From an uncultured Pseudomonadota bacterium (GTDB taxonomy: Bacteria > Myxococcota_A > Polyangia > HGW-17): 25,730 nt of DNA. This document shows, piece after piece, positions 15,109 to 22,680 of the stretch. The stretch's first letter is position 1, and every line of letters starts with the position of its first letter. A program made the translations under genes and the position numbers. The stretch covers positions 1-25,730 of the forward strand of contig CALKWH010000317.1 in assembly GCA_938004375.1 (NCBI GenBank), read 5' to 3'. A model generated the notes under the pieces. It was not told the origin of the DNA. It ran no database searches and worked only from the letters and a program-made list of their open reading frames with translations.

Positions 15109-15956
15109 TTCTCCTGACGGGCGCACGGGGTCAACTGGGTCTGGAGTTCCAGGCCACCTTTCGGGAGCAGGGGATTTCCTGGATCGCGACGGACCGACCG
15201 GAGCTGGACATCACCGATGCCGACCAGGTCCGGCGGTTCGTGGAGACCCACGACATCACCGGCATCATCAACTGCGCCGCCTACAACAACGTGGATCAGG
15301 CGGAGGCTGAGCCGGAGGCATGCCGGGCGGTGAACACCCTCGCGCCCGGCCTCCTGGCCGGCGCCGCGCGGGAGAAGGGCGTCCCCTTCGTGACCTATTC
15401 GACCGACTTCGTCTTTGACGGAGAGTCCGACAGGCCCTACGTGGAGATCGACCCGCCGGCGCCGAGATCCGTCTATGGGCAATCCAAGCTCGATGGGGAG
15501 CGGGCGGCGCTGGAGCACGATCCGGGGGCGCTGGTGATTCGGACGTCCTGGCTGTTCGGCGCTCACGGGGTCAACTTCGTCCGGCGGTTCCTGGAGCTCT
15601 GCGCGAGCAGGGACGAAATCAGGATGGTCACCGATCAGGTGTCCGCGCCGACCTGCACCCGGGATCTGGTGCAGGCGACCCTGCTCCTGCTCGAACGACG
15701 GGCCGGCGGTCTGTTCCACGTCTCCAACTCCGGGGTTGCCTCGAAGTACGAGTTCGCCCGGGAGCTCGCGCTGTCCATCGGCTGGCGCGGCCAACTGGTG
15801 CCCGTCGACTCCAGGGCGTTTCCCGCGCCGGCGGCCAGACCGGCCTACAGCAAGCTCGACACCGCGAAACTGGAGGGGGTGACCGGGTGGCGCCCCCCCT
15901 CCTGGCAGGATCGGGTCCGCGAGGTGGTTCGAGCGCTCACGACGCGGGACGGTTGA
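15105..15956 (+). CDS. rmlD: dTDP-4-dehydrorhamnose reductase
   Basis: The 283-residue product reduces dTDP-4-keto-L-rhamnose to dTDP-L-rhamnose with NAD(P)H and belongs to the extended short-chain dehydrogenase family. The N-terminal TGARGQLG is the cofactor-binding loop; the SDR triad is Thr100 in STDFVFDG with Tyr124 and Lys128 in YGQSK. Other RmlD signatures are NCAAYNNVDQAE, the RTSWLFG segment, DQVSAPTCTRDL and GLFHVSNSG. It is translationally coupled to rmlC (ATGA overlap), so the two enzymes are made together. It ends 41 bases before the convergent YtfJ-like gene. Confidence 0.95.
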   Translation: MILLTGARGQLGLEFQATFREQGISWIATDRPELDITDADQVRRFVETHDITGIINCAAYNNVDQAEAEPEACRAVNTLAPGLLAGAAREKGVPFVTYSTDFVFDGESDRPYVEIDPPAPRSVYGQSKLDGERAALEHDPGALVIRTSWLFGAHGVNFVRRFLELCASRDEIRMVTDQVSAPTCTRDLVQATLLLLERRAGGLFHVSNSGVASKYEFARELALSIGWRGQLVPVDSRAFPAPAARPAYSKLDTAKLEGVTGWRPPSWQDRVREVVRALTTRDG

Positions 15957-15997
15957 CCGGGTCAGGTTTTTCCGGAAGTCTCGGAGCGGGCGGTCGG

Positions 15998-16651
15998 CTA
16001 TCGGGCGAGGGATTTCACCAGCTCGAGCAGCTCGTCCTCCTGCGGCTTCGCGAGCTGGCCTGAGCTCGCCCACAGCACCTTCATCTCCTTGTCGATGAGG
16101 AGGAGGTTCGAGAGCTTCGCCCGGGGGCGCAGGAGGGTCCTCCCGGCGCCGCTCCAGTCCGCGTACACCGTGATGCCGTCCTTGCGGGCGGCGTCCCTCA
16201 GGGCGCTCTTCACGAAGCGCTTGGCCGGGAAGTAATTGAAATTCGATACGTCGGCCACCGGGAGCAGCACGATCCGGTCCCCGAGCGTCTTCTGAAGGAC
16301 ACCGAAGCGCTGCTTGAAGTCCTGGTTCTGCTTGCCGGCGTCCTTGTCCTCGAAGACGATCAGGGCGGCCCGGCCGGCGGTGAGCGTCGAGAGCGCGAAG
16401 GTCCGGTCCTCGGCGTCGTACAGCGTGAAGTCACCCACCACGCTGCCGGCGGCCAGCAGCACGGCGGTGTCGCAGGCGACGGACGTCATGCGCGGATAGA
16501 TGAAGAAGTGGTCGAGTGCCGCCCCGAGTCCGAAGACCACGACCAGCAGCAGGATCGTGCGGATCAGGCGGAAGACGCCGCCGCTGCCCGTGCGGGAAAT
16601 TTGTTTCCCGGTTGTCCCGGGGTTCATGTGTTCGGAGGTTGTTTCCGTCAT
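15998..16651 (-). CDS. Membrane-anchored YtfJ/redoxin-like protein, paralogue of the 13990 gene
   Basis: From the ATG at 16651-16649 the product has 217 residues. After a ~25-residue cytoplasmic stretch there is one membrane helix (IRTILLLVVVFGLGAALDHFF), then the same domain as the plus-strand gene at 13990. Shared strings include AALIVFEDKDAG, LQKTLG, PVADVS, FVKSALRDA, VYADWSG and VLWAS. Here too no CxxC is visible; the single Cys near the anchor (SVACDTAV) is not in a redox motif. Earlier in-frame starts add an Arg/Ala-rich tail and were rejected. The topology suggests the domain faces the periplasm. Function is unknown; closeness to rmlCD and the paralogue suggests they work on related envelope or glycan chemistry. 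Confidence 0.72.
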   Translation of the reverse strand: MTETTSEHMNPGTTGKQISRTGSGGVFRLIRTILLLVVVFGLGAALDHFFIYPRMTSVACDTAVLLAAGSVVGDFTLYDAEDRTFALSTLTAGRAALIVFEDKDAGKQNQDFKQRFGVLQKTLGDRIVLLPVADVSNFNYFPAKRFVKSALRDAARKDGITVYADWSGAGRTLLRPRAKLSNLLLIDKEMKVLWASSGQLAKPQEDELLELVKSLAR

Positions 16652-16724
16652 CACGCATCGCTCCCTGGCAGCGCCCGCGGCCAAGCTCCTGCTCCGTGGG
16701 GCCGCGGCTTTCAATAGGTATCAG

Positions 16725-16753
16725 TTTCTATTCCCGCGTTGACGCTCTGGCAA
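16725..16753 (-). promoter_or_regulatory. Candidate promoter for the membrane-anchored YtfJ-like gene
   Basis: Minus strand TTGCCA (16753-16748; five of six), 17 bases, then TAGAAA (16730-16725; four of six), 73 bases upstream of the ATG. The same 239-base gap drives the WD40-like lipoprotein in the other direction; on the plus strand only weak pairs are seen (TTGTTG 16837-16842 with TATCTT 16860-16865). Confidence 0.35.
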
Positions 16754-16880
16754 GGAATAATCTTCGGGGTAGCCACCCGGGGGTGCTTTGGCACAGGCAG
16801 GCTCGGCCGGGCGCGGTCAGTTCCAGGATTTTTTGATTGTTGTCTGGAAACGGATTTTGTATCTTTGTTGCCGATGGACC

Positions 16881-16886
16881 GGAGGA
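16881..16886 (+). promoter_or_regulatory. Ribosome binding site that fixes the WD40-like lipoprotein start
   Basis: GGAGGA four bases before the ATG at 16891. It selects this start over a TTG 18 codons upstream, whose extra residues would precede and spoil the lipoprotein signal peptide. Confidence 0.65.
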
Positions 16887-16890
16887 AACG

Positions 16891-18345
16891 ATGAACACCA
16901 ACGACCGAAGAACCATTTCCCGCCTGATGCTCATTTTTGCGGTCTCCTGCCAGCTCGTGGGGACCGCTGGCTGCAAGGGCTCCGGAAAGCCGAAGGCCGC
17001 CGAGCCCGCGGCTGCCGTTCAGGGCACCTCGCCGGGTGATGTCATGACCCCGACCCCGACGACCGATCCGATGACCGCCACGAAGGACGCGACCCCGGTC
17101 GCGGACATGCAGGTCCCCGCCGTGGCGCCACCTGCCGCGCCCCTGCCGCCGCTTCTGGCCGAGGAAACGTTGAAAAAGAGCCAGGTCGGCGCGGGGGAAT
17201 GGAAGTTCGTGAAGAAACTGACCGTCCGCTCCACGGCCGAGGTGGCCTACTCCCCGGACGGACGCCGCGCGGCGGTCGTCAACGACGGCATCGAGGTGCT
17301 CGAGCTCGGCACCTGGGAGTCCGTGCGGACCATCCCCGGACACTCCCTGCACCACGCGCGGTTCGACCGGGAAGGGAAGCGGCTCGGCTATTTCCAAGGG
17401 CAGACCGATTTCTCCCACAGTAATGAGGAGAAGACCATCGACGCCACGGCGTTCATCATTGATCTCGAGACCGGGGAGCTCACGGAGCAGCTGCGCACCC
17501 TCAACGTGAGGTCGAAACCGAACGGGTATGACCAGGTCAACGGCTTCGCGTTCGTCGGTGGCTTCTCCTCGGGGTTGGACCGGTTCCTCGTCATGAAGCC
17601 AGGCGCGATGAGCCTGGGGAGCGATTATCATGGGGTGACGGTTTCCTCCCTGGATGGAAAGAAGCGGCACACCCTGAATGCCCTGGACGCGTTCGCCGCC
17701 ATCCTGTCCATCCGGGCGCGCTTCTCCCCGGATGACCGCTACGTCCTCGTAATCACGGAGAAGTTTGAGATCTCGTTCGGGCACCCGTTGGAAAAAACCG
17801 TCGAGATCTTTCCGTCAGGCGGCGAGGAGGCCGTCGCGAAGTTCACGCCAGGACCCTGCCGGCTGGCGCAAGGCGGTCTCGCCGCCTGTCATGCTCCGGA
17901 TCGTGAGCGCGACGGCAGGCGGGGGTTCCATCAGGTGTGGAGGTTCGGAAAACCGGAGCCGATCCTGGAGGTCAGCGCGTTCTTCCAGCTGGCCGAGCTC
18001 TCGCAGGACGGCAAGACGCTGGTCCTGACCCGCGACCAGGAGCTCTGGTTCGTCTCGCTGCCCTCGGGCAAGGTGAGCCTGCGCCTCGGGCTCCTGGCCC
18101 GTGCGAATCGGGTCTTCCTGTCCCCGGACGGCAAGACGCTGGCCGCCCTGTGGGTCCACCACGATCCCGGCACCCCCTCCGAGCTGCACTTCTGGTCCAC
18201 CGCGCCGGCTGCCGCGACCCCGGCGCCGGCCGAGGCTCCGGGGTCCGAACCTCCGGCGTCCGAGCCCCCGACGACTACCCCGCCACCGGCCGCCGGGCCC
18301 CCGCCGGCGCCCCCGCCACCGGCTTCGCAGGGGATGGTGCCATGA
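16891..18345 (+). CDS. Putative lipoprotein with WD40-like beta-propeller and Pro-rich tail
   Basis: The 484-residue product has a signal peptide ending in GTAGC (Cys28, Lys at +2); Thr at -3 makes the lipobox slightly off-consensus. A Pro/Ala/Thr linker (to ~105) leads into a domain of degenerate WD40/PD40-like blades: VAYSPDGRRAAVVNDGIEVLELGTWE, FDREGKRLGYFQG, FSPDDRYVLVIT, LSQDGKTLVLTRDQELWFVSLPSGK and FLSPDGKTLAALW. The last ~50 residues are almost entirely Pro, Ala, Ser, Thr and Glu, a flexible or cell-wall-spanning tail. Such propellers usually act as scaffolds for protein contacts outside the cytoplasm. It is the first of three surface-protein genes; its TGA overlaps the ATG of the next gene. 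Confidence 0.7.
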   Translation: MNTNDRRTISRLMLIFAVSCQLVGTAGCKGSGKPKAAEPAAAVQGTSPGDVMTPTPTTDPMTATKDATPVADMQVPAVAPPAAPLPPLLAEETLKKSQVGAGEWKFVKKLTVRSTAEVAYSPDGRRAAVVNDGIEVLELGTWESVRTIPGHSLHHARFDREGKRLGYFQGQTDFSHSNEEKTIDATAFIIDLETGELTEQLRTLNVRSKPNGYDQVNGFAFVGGFSSGLDRFLVMKPGAMSLGSDYHGVTVSSLDGKKRHTLNALDAFAAILSIRARFSPDDRYVLVITEKFEISFGHPLEKTVEIFPSGGEEAVAKFTPGPCRLAQGGLAACHAPDRERDGRRGFHQVWRFGKPEPILEVSAFFQLAELSQDGKTLVLTRDQELWFVSLPSGKVSLRLGLLARANRVFLSPDGKTLAALWVHHDPGTPSELHFWSTAPAAATPAPAEAPGSEPPASEPPTTTPPPAAGPPPAPPPPASQGMVP

Positions 18346-18710
18346 CCGACATTCTTCCTCCCCATGGTTCCTGCGCTCGTCGAAGAGGACCCGCCAGGCT
18401 GCCAGGGTGGGTCCGCATCGCGCTGATCTCGGCCGGGCTGTCCATCCCGATGGCCGGTTGTGGTCCGACGCAGAAGGCCACCACTCGCGCCAAATCGCAT
18501 CATCTGGGAGTGCTCCCGGTGGAACCCGAGCTCAAGTCAAGACCGCAGCCTGAAGAAACAGAAAATGACGAAGAGGGTGAATCAGAGGCGGAAGCAGTCT
18601 TGGAGGGTCCCGACGGCTCCTTCCTGTATGGGGCACCGGAGGTGAAGGAGAGGGACGTCACCAGGGTGCCGGATCTGGTCGTGAGTCCGGAGGCCGATGA
18701 AATTGATTGA
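18342..18710 (+). CDS. Small acidic lipoprotein
   Basis: This is a 122-residue product whose ATG overlaps the previous stop (ATGA). An unusually long, Arg-rich n-region is followed by a hydrophobic stretch and lipobox IPMAGC with Cys40. The mature part of ~80 residues has a basic start (TQKATTRAKSHH) and then a strongly acidic low-complexity section (EETENDEEGESEAEAVLEG). No known domain is recognised. The tight coupling and shared envelope location suggest it partners the WD40-like protein before it or the TSP1 protein after it. The same frame is open far upstream inside the WD40-like gene, but the overlap geometry and signal peptide support this start. Confidence 0.65.
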   Translation: MTDILPPHGSCARRRGPARLPGWVRIALISAGLSIPMAGCGPTQKATTRAKSHHLGVLPVEPELKSRPQPEETENDEEGESEAEAVLEGPDGSFLYGAPEVKERDVTRVPDLVVSPEADEID

Positions 18711-18775
18711 TGTTCCGGCAGGATGGGTTCGAGTGAAACATACCCCTGGCCCAGTGCCGGGCTTTCTGATTCATC

Positions 18776-18780
18776 AGGAG
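18776..18780 (+). promoter_or_regulatory. Ribosome binding site that fixes the TSP1-protein start
   Basis: AGGAG, six bases before the ATG at 18787. It decides between this start and an ATG 30 codons upstream (18697) that overlaps the small lipoprotein gene and would put about 30 extra residues before the signal peptide. Confidence 0.65.
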
Positions 18781-18786
18781 AAAGAC

Positions 18787-20244
18787 ATGCTGACCAACCC
18801 CATTTCCAGCTCCTCTTTCCGGCGCGGGCTCTTCACGCTCGTCGCGTTTCTGTCGATGTCCGTCGTCTTCTTGCCGGTGTCGTCGGCCGAGTTCTGGTGC
18901 TACACGCCCTGGAACTCCTGCAACGCCACCTGCCAGCAGGTGCGCAGCGTGTTCTGCGCGTCGAACGACTTCTGTGAGGACAGTCTGGACTTCGACGTCT
19001 GCGTCGGCGCGCTCGGCACCCCGGTGCTCGTCCAGAATTGCTTCGGAGATGCCTGCCTGGCGGACTGGGCCACGGGTTCATGGTCGGCCTGTTCGACGGC
19101 CTGCGGGGCAGGTTCGCAGACCCGCCCGGTGACGTGCATGATGGATGGAACCGTCATGGCGGATGAACAGTGCGACTTCGGCACCCGGCCGTCGTCGTCC
19201 ATGGGCTGCACCGGATGGGCCTGCACGTTCGTGTGGACCACGGGCGCCTGGAGCGCCTGCGACGTCCCCTGCGGCGACGGCACGCAGGTACGGACGGTGA
19301 GTTGCGTGGCCGTCGAACTGGGAGCCACGGTGGCCGACGCCTACTGCGACGCCGGTCTCCGGCCGGCCTCCACCCAGGGCTGCTTCGGTGCGTCCTGCGC
19401 CTATGCCTGGGAGGTGGGGTCGTGGAGCGCGTGCAGCGTGCCCTGCGGTGAGGGCACCTCGGAGCGCTCCGTGTTGTGCCGCGAGGCGTTCACCGGCGAC
19501 CTGGTGAGCGACGTCTACTGCACCGAGGTCAAGCCGGCCGTGACCCAGGCCTGTGAAGGGACCGGCTGCGTCTACGCGTGGGAGCCCGGTGACTGGGGCG
19601 ACTGCCCGGCGGCCTGCGGCCCGGGGATCCAGGAGCGGGCGTTCGTTTGCGTCGAGGCCACCACGGGCGAGGTCGTGGAGGCGCTCTGGTGCGCCGAAGC
19701 CCGGCCCACCGAGGTTCGGTTGTGCGAGGGGACGGCCTGCACCTACGAGTGGCGGACCTCCGCGTGGAGTGAGTGCTCGGTGACGTGTGGCGGCGGGTTC
19801 GCCTCGCGGGCGATCTGGTGCGTCGAGGCCGAGACGGAGGTCCTGGTCGATGCGGGCCTGTGCGACGGACCGACCGAGCCGGCAGCCACCATGGCCTGCA
19901 ACGAAGAGGCCTGCCCGGAGACCTTCACTTGGGCAGCCGGCGACTGGGGCCCCTGCAGCGCGGGCTGCGTCGACGAGAACCCCGGCGTGCGGACCCGTGC
20001 GCTCTACTGTATCGACGGCGGGTTCGCGTTCGTCGACCCGGCGCTGTGCGACCCGCTCCTGGCCCCGGAGGCAACGCAGGCCTGCGAGAGCGACCAGGCC
20101 TGCGCGCCCGTCGAGGCGAAGCCGGGCGACGGCTGCTCGGTGTCCCCCCGCGGCGCGGCGACCCCCTCCGGCCCGCGCCCGGGCGCGCTCCTCTTGCTGC
20201 TGCTGGCGCTGGCGGTCCTCTTTTCACGAAACAGAAGAGAGTAG
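18787..20244 (+). CDS. Thrombospondin type 1-repeat surface protein with MYXO-CTERM-like sorting tail
   Basis: The 485-residue product has a signal peptide with a likely SPase I site after VSSA (34/35). One atypical Cys-rich unit (EFWCYTPWNSCNATC) is followed by six TSP1 repeats that start W..G.WS.C...CG.G...R...C, for example WATGSWSACSTACGAG, WTTGAWSACDVPCGDG and WEVGSWSACSVPCGEG. TSP1 modules mediate adhesion and matrix contacts. The C-terminus GCSVS (Cys about 450), a Pro/Gly linker, then ALLLLLLALAVLF and a basic end RNRRE has the tripartite form of the MYXO-CTERM signal. That tail is processed by an intramembrane protease (myxosortase) and leaves the protein lipid-anchored at the surface. 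The tag is the best single taxonomic clue in the window. It lies 76 bases downstream of the small lipoprotein gene and is probably co-transcribed with it. Confidence 0.85.
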   Translation: MLTNPISSSSFRRGLFTLVAFLSMSVVFLPVSSAEFWCYTPWNSCNATCQQVRSVFCASNDFCEDSLDFDVCVGALGTPVLVQNCFGDACLADWATGSWSACSTACGAGSQTRPVTCMMDGTVMADEQCDFGTRPSSSMGCTGWACTFVWTTGAWSACDVPCGDGTQVRTVSCVAVELGATVADAYCDAGLRPASTQGCFGASCAYAWEVGSWSACSVPCGEGTSERSVLCREAFTGDLVSDVYCTEVKPAVTQACEGTGCVYAWEPGDWGDCPAACGPGIQERAFVCVEATTGEVVEALWCAEARPTEVRLCEGTACTYEWRTSAWSECSVTCGGGFASRAIWCVEAETEVLVDAGLCDGPTEPAATMACNEEACPETFTWAAGDWGPCSAGCVDENPGVRTRALYCIDGGFAFVDPALCDPLLAPEATQACESDQACAPVEAKPGDGCSVSPRGAATPSGPRPGALLLLLLALAVLFSRNRRE

Positions 20245-20346
20245 GCTCCGACGGCGTCGGCCTGAAGGCGCTCTCGAACCCTTGATTTTTTCATCACATG
20301 ACCGCGGCGTGGAGGGAACGTGAAGGAATGTGGCCCACCCACGGCG

Positions 20347-22329
20347 TCAGCGACGGACCACGCGGAAGCCATACATGTAGCCCCTGGCGTTCGGCGTGTT
20401 GTTGCCCCGGAAGGCCAAGGCGCAGAAGGACGCGCCGAAATCCCAGTAGCCCCCGAACGTCGACCGGTAAATCCCTGAGGCCGCTCCACGATAATCCGTC
20501 AGGGTGCCCGTCGGATAGGAATCATACCCGTCCCACGCCCACTCCAGGATGTTGCCGGAGAGATCGAAAAAGCCCAGTTCATTACCCAGCCTGGACCCCA
20601 CCGGGTTCGACCGCTGCGCCGTCGTCCGGCCCGTCTCGGAGGTGCCGTACCCGAACACCGCGTAGTCCCCGACGGCGTTGGTCCCCGTGCTCCCCGCGAA
20701 CGCCTTCGCCCAGCCGGTCGTGTTCGTCGCCCCGGGGTTCCCCGTGTCCGCCCCCATCGCGGCCCACTTCAACTCGGTCTCCGTGGGCAGCCGGTAGCCG
20801 TCAGCGCTCCAGTTCGCCGTCACCGCGTTCCAGGTGGGGTCACTGACCTCGGGGATCTGCGCGTAGGTGAGGCTGCTGAAATCAACGCCGCTCACTGAAT
20901 ACACCGGGGTCAGTCCCTCGAGCAGGCTCAGTTTGTTGCAGAACGTGATCGCATCGTACCAGTTCACCATCTGCACCGGATCGTCCATGCCGCCGGAGAA
21001 GTTCCCGGCGCTCGGATCCGCCCACCCCGTCACTGCCTCCCACTGCGCCCGCGTGACCTCGTATCGGCTCATGCGAAACGCCGACACCACGCTCAGGTTC
21101 GTCGCCACCGCATCCCGCTGGAACGTACCAGCGGGGACGTGGAGCATCGTCCCGAGGTTCGGGGACTCGTAGTTCAGGCTGCAGCCGGCCGTCACGAAGC
21201 CGCACGCCGCATCACAGGCGAGCGTGCCGCTTCCGAACCCCTGGGTCCCGCAGGTCTGTCCGTCGAGGTCCGCGCCGTCACACGACTCGCCGTAGCCGGT
21301 CTGCACGCTGCCGTCGCCGCAGCGTCCCTCGGTGAGGCAGTCGGCGGGATCCAGGTCGCAGCCCGCCGTGCAGGCCAGCGCGCCGCCGTGATAACCCAGG
21401 CTCACGCACGTCTGCCCGTCGAGGTCCGCGCCGTCGCAGGCCTCGCCGTAGCCGGTCTGAACGCTGCCGTCGCCGCAGCGTCCTTCGGTGATGCAGTCGG
21501 CGGGATCCAGGGCGCAGCCCTCGTCGCAGGCCAGCGCACCGCCGTGATAGCCCAGGGTCAGGCACGTCTGTCCGTCGAGGTCCGAACCGTCGCACACCTC
21601 GCCCTCGGAGACCTGCGCGAGGTCGTCCCCGCAAAAGCCCTCCGCCTCGCAGCCCGCTTCGTCGAAGGACCGGCAATCGGGGCCGCAGGCGAGCGTGCCC
21701 GCCCCGTAGTAGCCGAGCGTCTCGCACGTCTTCCCGTTGAGGTTCGTGCCGTCACACACCTCCTGATGGGCGACGTCCACCGTGCCGTCTCCGCACTCGT
21801 GGTCACAACTCCCGAGGTCGAACTGGCAGTCGTCTCCGCAGGCGAGCGAACCGGTGTAGTAACCCAGCCCCGCGCAGGTCTGTCCACCCAGCGAGTTGCC
21901 GTCGCACTCCTCTGGCTCCTGGATCTGGCCGTCGCCGCATCGCCCGGCGCCCTCGCAGCCGGTGCGATCGAAGGAACAGGTCGCGGTGCAGCCGAGGGTG
22001 CCGCGCTCGTACCCCAGACTGATGCAGGTCTCTCCTGCCAGGTTCGCACCCTCACAGTCTTCCCGGTCGGGCTGGATGATCGTGTCGCCGCAGCGCGCCG
22101 TGTCACAGTCCGTGGTGTCCCAGGCGCACGCGGCGGTGCAGGCGAGCACTCCGTCCGCCTTGTAGAAGCCGAGGCTGGTGCAGGAGGCCCCGCCGAGCGC
22201 GCTGCCGTCGCAGTCCTCGCCCGGATCGACGAACCCGTCGCCGCAGGAGTCGACGGTCCTGGTCTCCGTGCTGCAGGAGGCCGACCCGAAGAGGACGAGG
22301 AGCCAGACGAGGTGGATGGTCGTGCGCAT
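20347..22329 (-). CDS. Lipoprotein with seven Cys-rich repeats and a C-terminal FGE-sulfatase (SUMF1-like) domain
   Basis: The 660-residue product starts at an ATG with GGAG eight bases upstream; lipobox FGSASC (Cys19). Residues ~28-385 hold seven Cys-rich repeats of the same type as the RCC1 protein at 7551, and the N-terminal ~45 residues of the two proteins are plainly alike (SACGDGFLDPAEQCDG versus SCGDGFVDPGEDCDG). Residues ~390-660 form a SUMF1/FGE-like domain: MLHVPAGTFQRD, SRYEVTRAQWEAVTGW, GYRLPTETELKWAA, NELGFFDLSGNILEWAWDGY, and finally GGYWDFGASFCALAFR with GFRVVRR. True formylglycine-generating enzymes use a Cys pair in this last block, but only one Cys is visible here, so it is more likely a binding or other non-FGE member. 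A stalk-plus-head adhesin or enzyme carrier is the simplest reading. Confidence 0.85.
   Translation of the reverse strand: MRTTIHLVWLLVLFGSASCSTETRTVDSCGDGFVDPGEDCDGSALGGASCTSLGFYKADGVLACTAACAWDTTDCDTARCGDTIIQPDREDCEGANLAGETCISLGYERGTLGCTATCSFDRTGCEGAGRCGDGQIQEPEECDGNSLGGQTCAGLGYYTGSLACGDDCQFDLGSCDHECGDGTVDVAHQEVCDGTNLNGKTCETLGYYGAGTLACGPDCRSFDEAGCEAEGFCGDDLAQVSEGEVCDGSDLDGQTCLTLGYHGGALACDEGCALDPADCITEGRCGDGSVQTGYGEACDGADLDGQTCVSLGYHGGALACTAGCDLDPADCLTEGRCGDGSVQTGYGESCDGADLDGQTCGTQGFGSGTLACDAACGFVTAGCSLNYESPNLGTMLHVPAGTFQRDAVATNLSVVSAFRMSRYEVTRAQWEAVTGWADPSAGNFSGGMDDPVQMVNWYDAITFCNKLSLLEGLTPVYSVSGVDFSSLTYAQIPEVSDPTWNAVTANWSADGYRLPTETELKWAAMGADTGNPGATNTTGWAKAFAGSTGTNAVGDYAVFGYGTSETGRTTAQRSNPVGSRLGNELGFFDLSGNILEWAWDGYDSYPTGTLTDYRGAASGIYRSTFGGYWDFGASFCALAFRGNNTPNARGYMYGFRVVRR
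21325..21480 (-). repeat. Near-identical 156-bp tandem unit within the Cys-rich repeats
   Basis: Repeat units six and seven of the FGE-like lipoprotein start exactly 52 codons apart (Arg284 and Arg336) and share 23 of the first 24 residues (RCGDGSVQTGYGE, then CDGADLDGQTC). The end of unit five (DLDGQTC...LGYHGGALAC...LDPADC) matches the end of unit six. The high DNA identity across these units points to recent tandem duplication or gene conversion. The coordinates mark unit six. Confidence 0.7.
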
Positions 22330-22680
22330 GATTTTTCTCCGAACGGTTTCTGGGGTGCTTCCAGCACTTCGGCTGGGTTCGTGGCCGGGTGTGAGGTTCG
22401 TCGCGGATCACCATCGGAGCTGCCGGCCCGGACGGCCACCACGACCGGGGCAGACATAATGAAAAAAGATGGTGCAGTCAATGAAATTTTTGCTCAATAC
22501 CCAAGTGCGATCGCCGCAATCGGCAAGGATGGGTGCAACCAATCGGAAAGACCCGCGGCTGGGGAGCGGGTGGCTTCGATGGGCCTGTCAGTGACTTATG
22601 AATGGGAAGAGATGACTCCGTCATACGTCCGCCACACCCGGTACACCGTTTTCAAACCGAGGAGATGGGTTGCGGTTCGT
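22330..22680. other. 351-base intergenic region between two minus-strand lipoprotein genes
   Basis: No convincing gene is present. It holds the leader of the FGE-like lipoprotein with a perfect 5-bp hairpin GTGCT-TCC-AGCAC at 22355-22367, the candidate promoter at 22453-22481 and a 5-bp hairpin ATGAC-TCC-GTCAT at 22612-22624, downstream of the VWA gene. GC content falls visibly from about 22450 rightward. No terminator with a T tract was found for the VWA gene. Confidence 0.6.
22453..22481 (-). promoter_or_regulatory. Candidate promoter for the Cys-rich/FGE-like lipoprotein
   Basis: Minus strand TTGACT (22481-22476), 17 bases including a T6 run, then TATGTC (22458-22453). The -35 is good and the -10 is weak (TAT only). 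The implied leader is about 117 bases and would include the hairpin at 22355-22367. Confidence 0.35.

Noticed and set aside
20248..20260. CCGAC-GGC-GTCGG hairpin after the TSP1 gene as a terminator
   Set aside because: The stem is only five base pairs and the nearest T run (about 20284) is some 25 bases away, so it does not fit an intrinsic terminator.
20347..21160. True formylglycine-generating (sulfatase-activating) enzyme
   Set aside because: Only one Cys is visible in the C-terminal block where active enzymes need two, and there is no sulfatase gene nearby.
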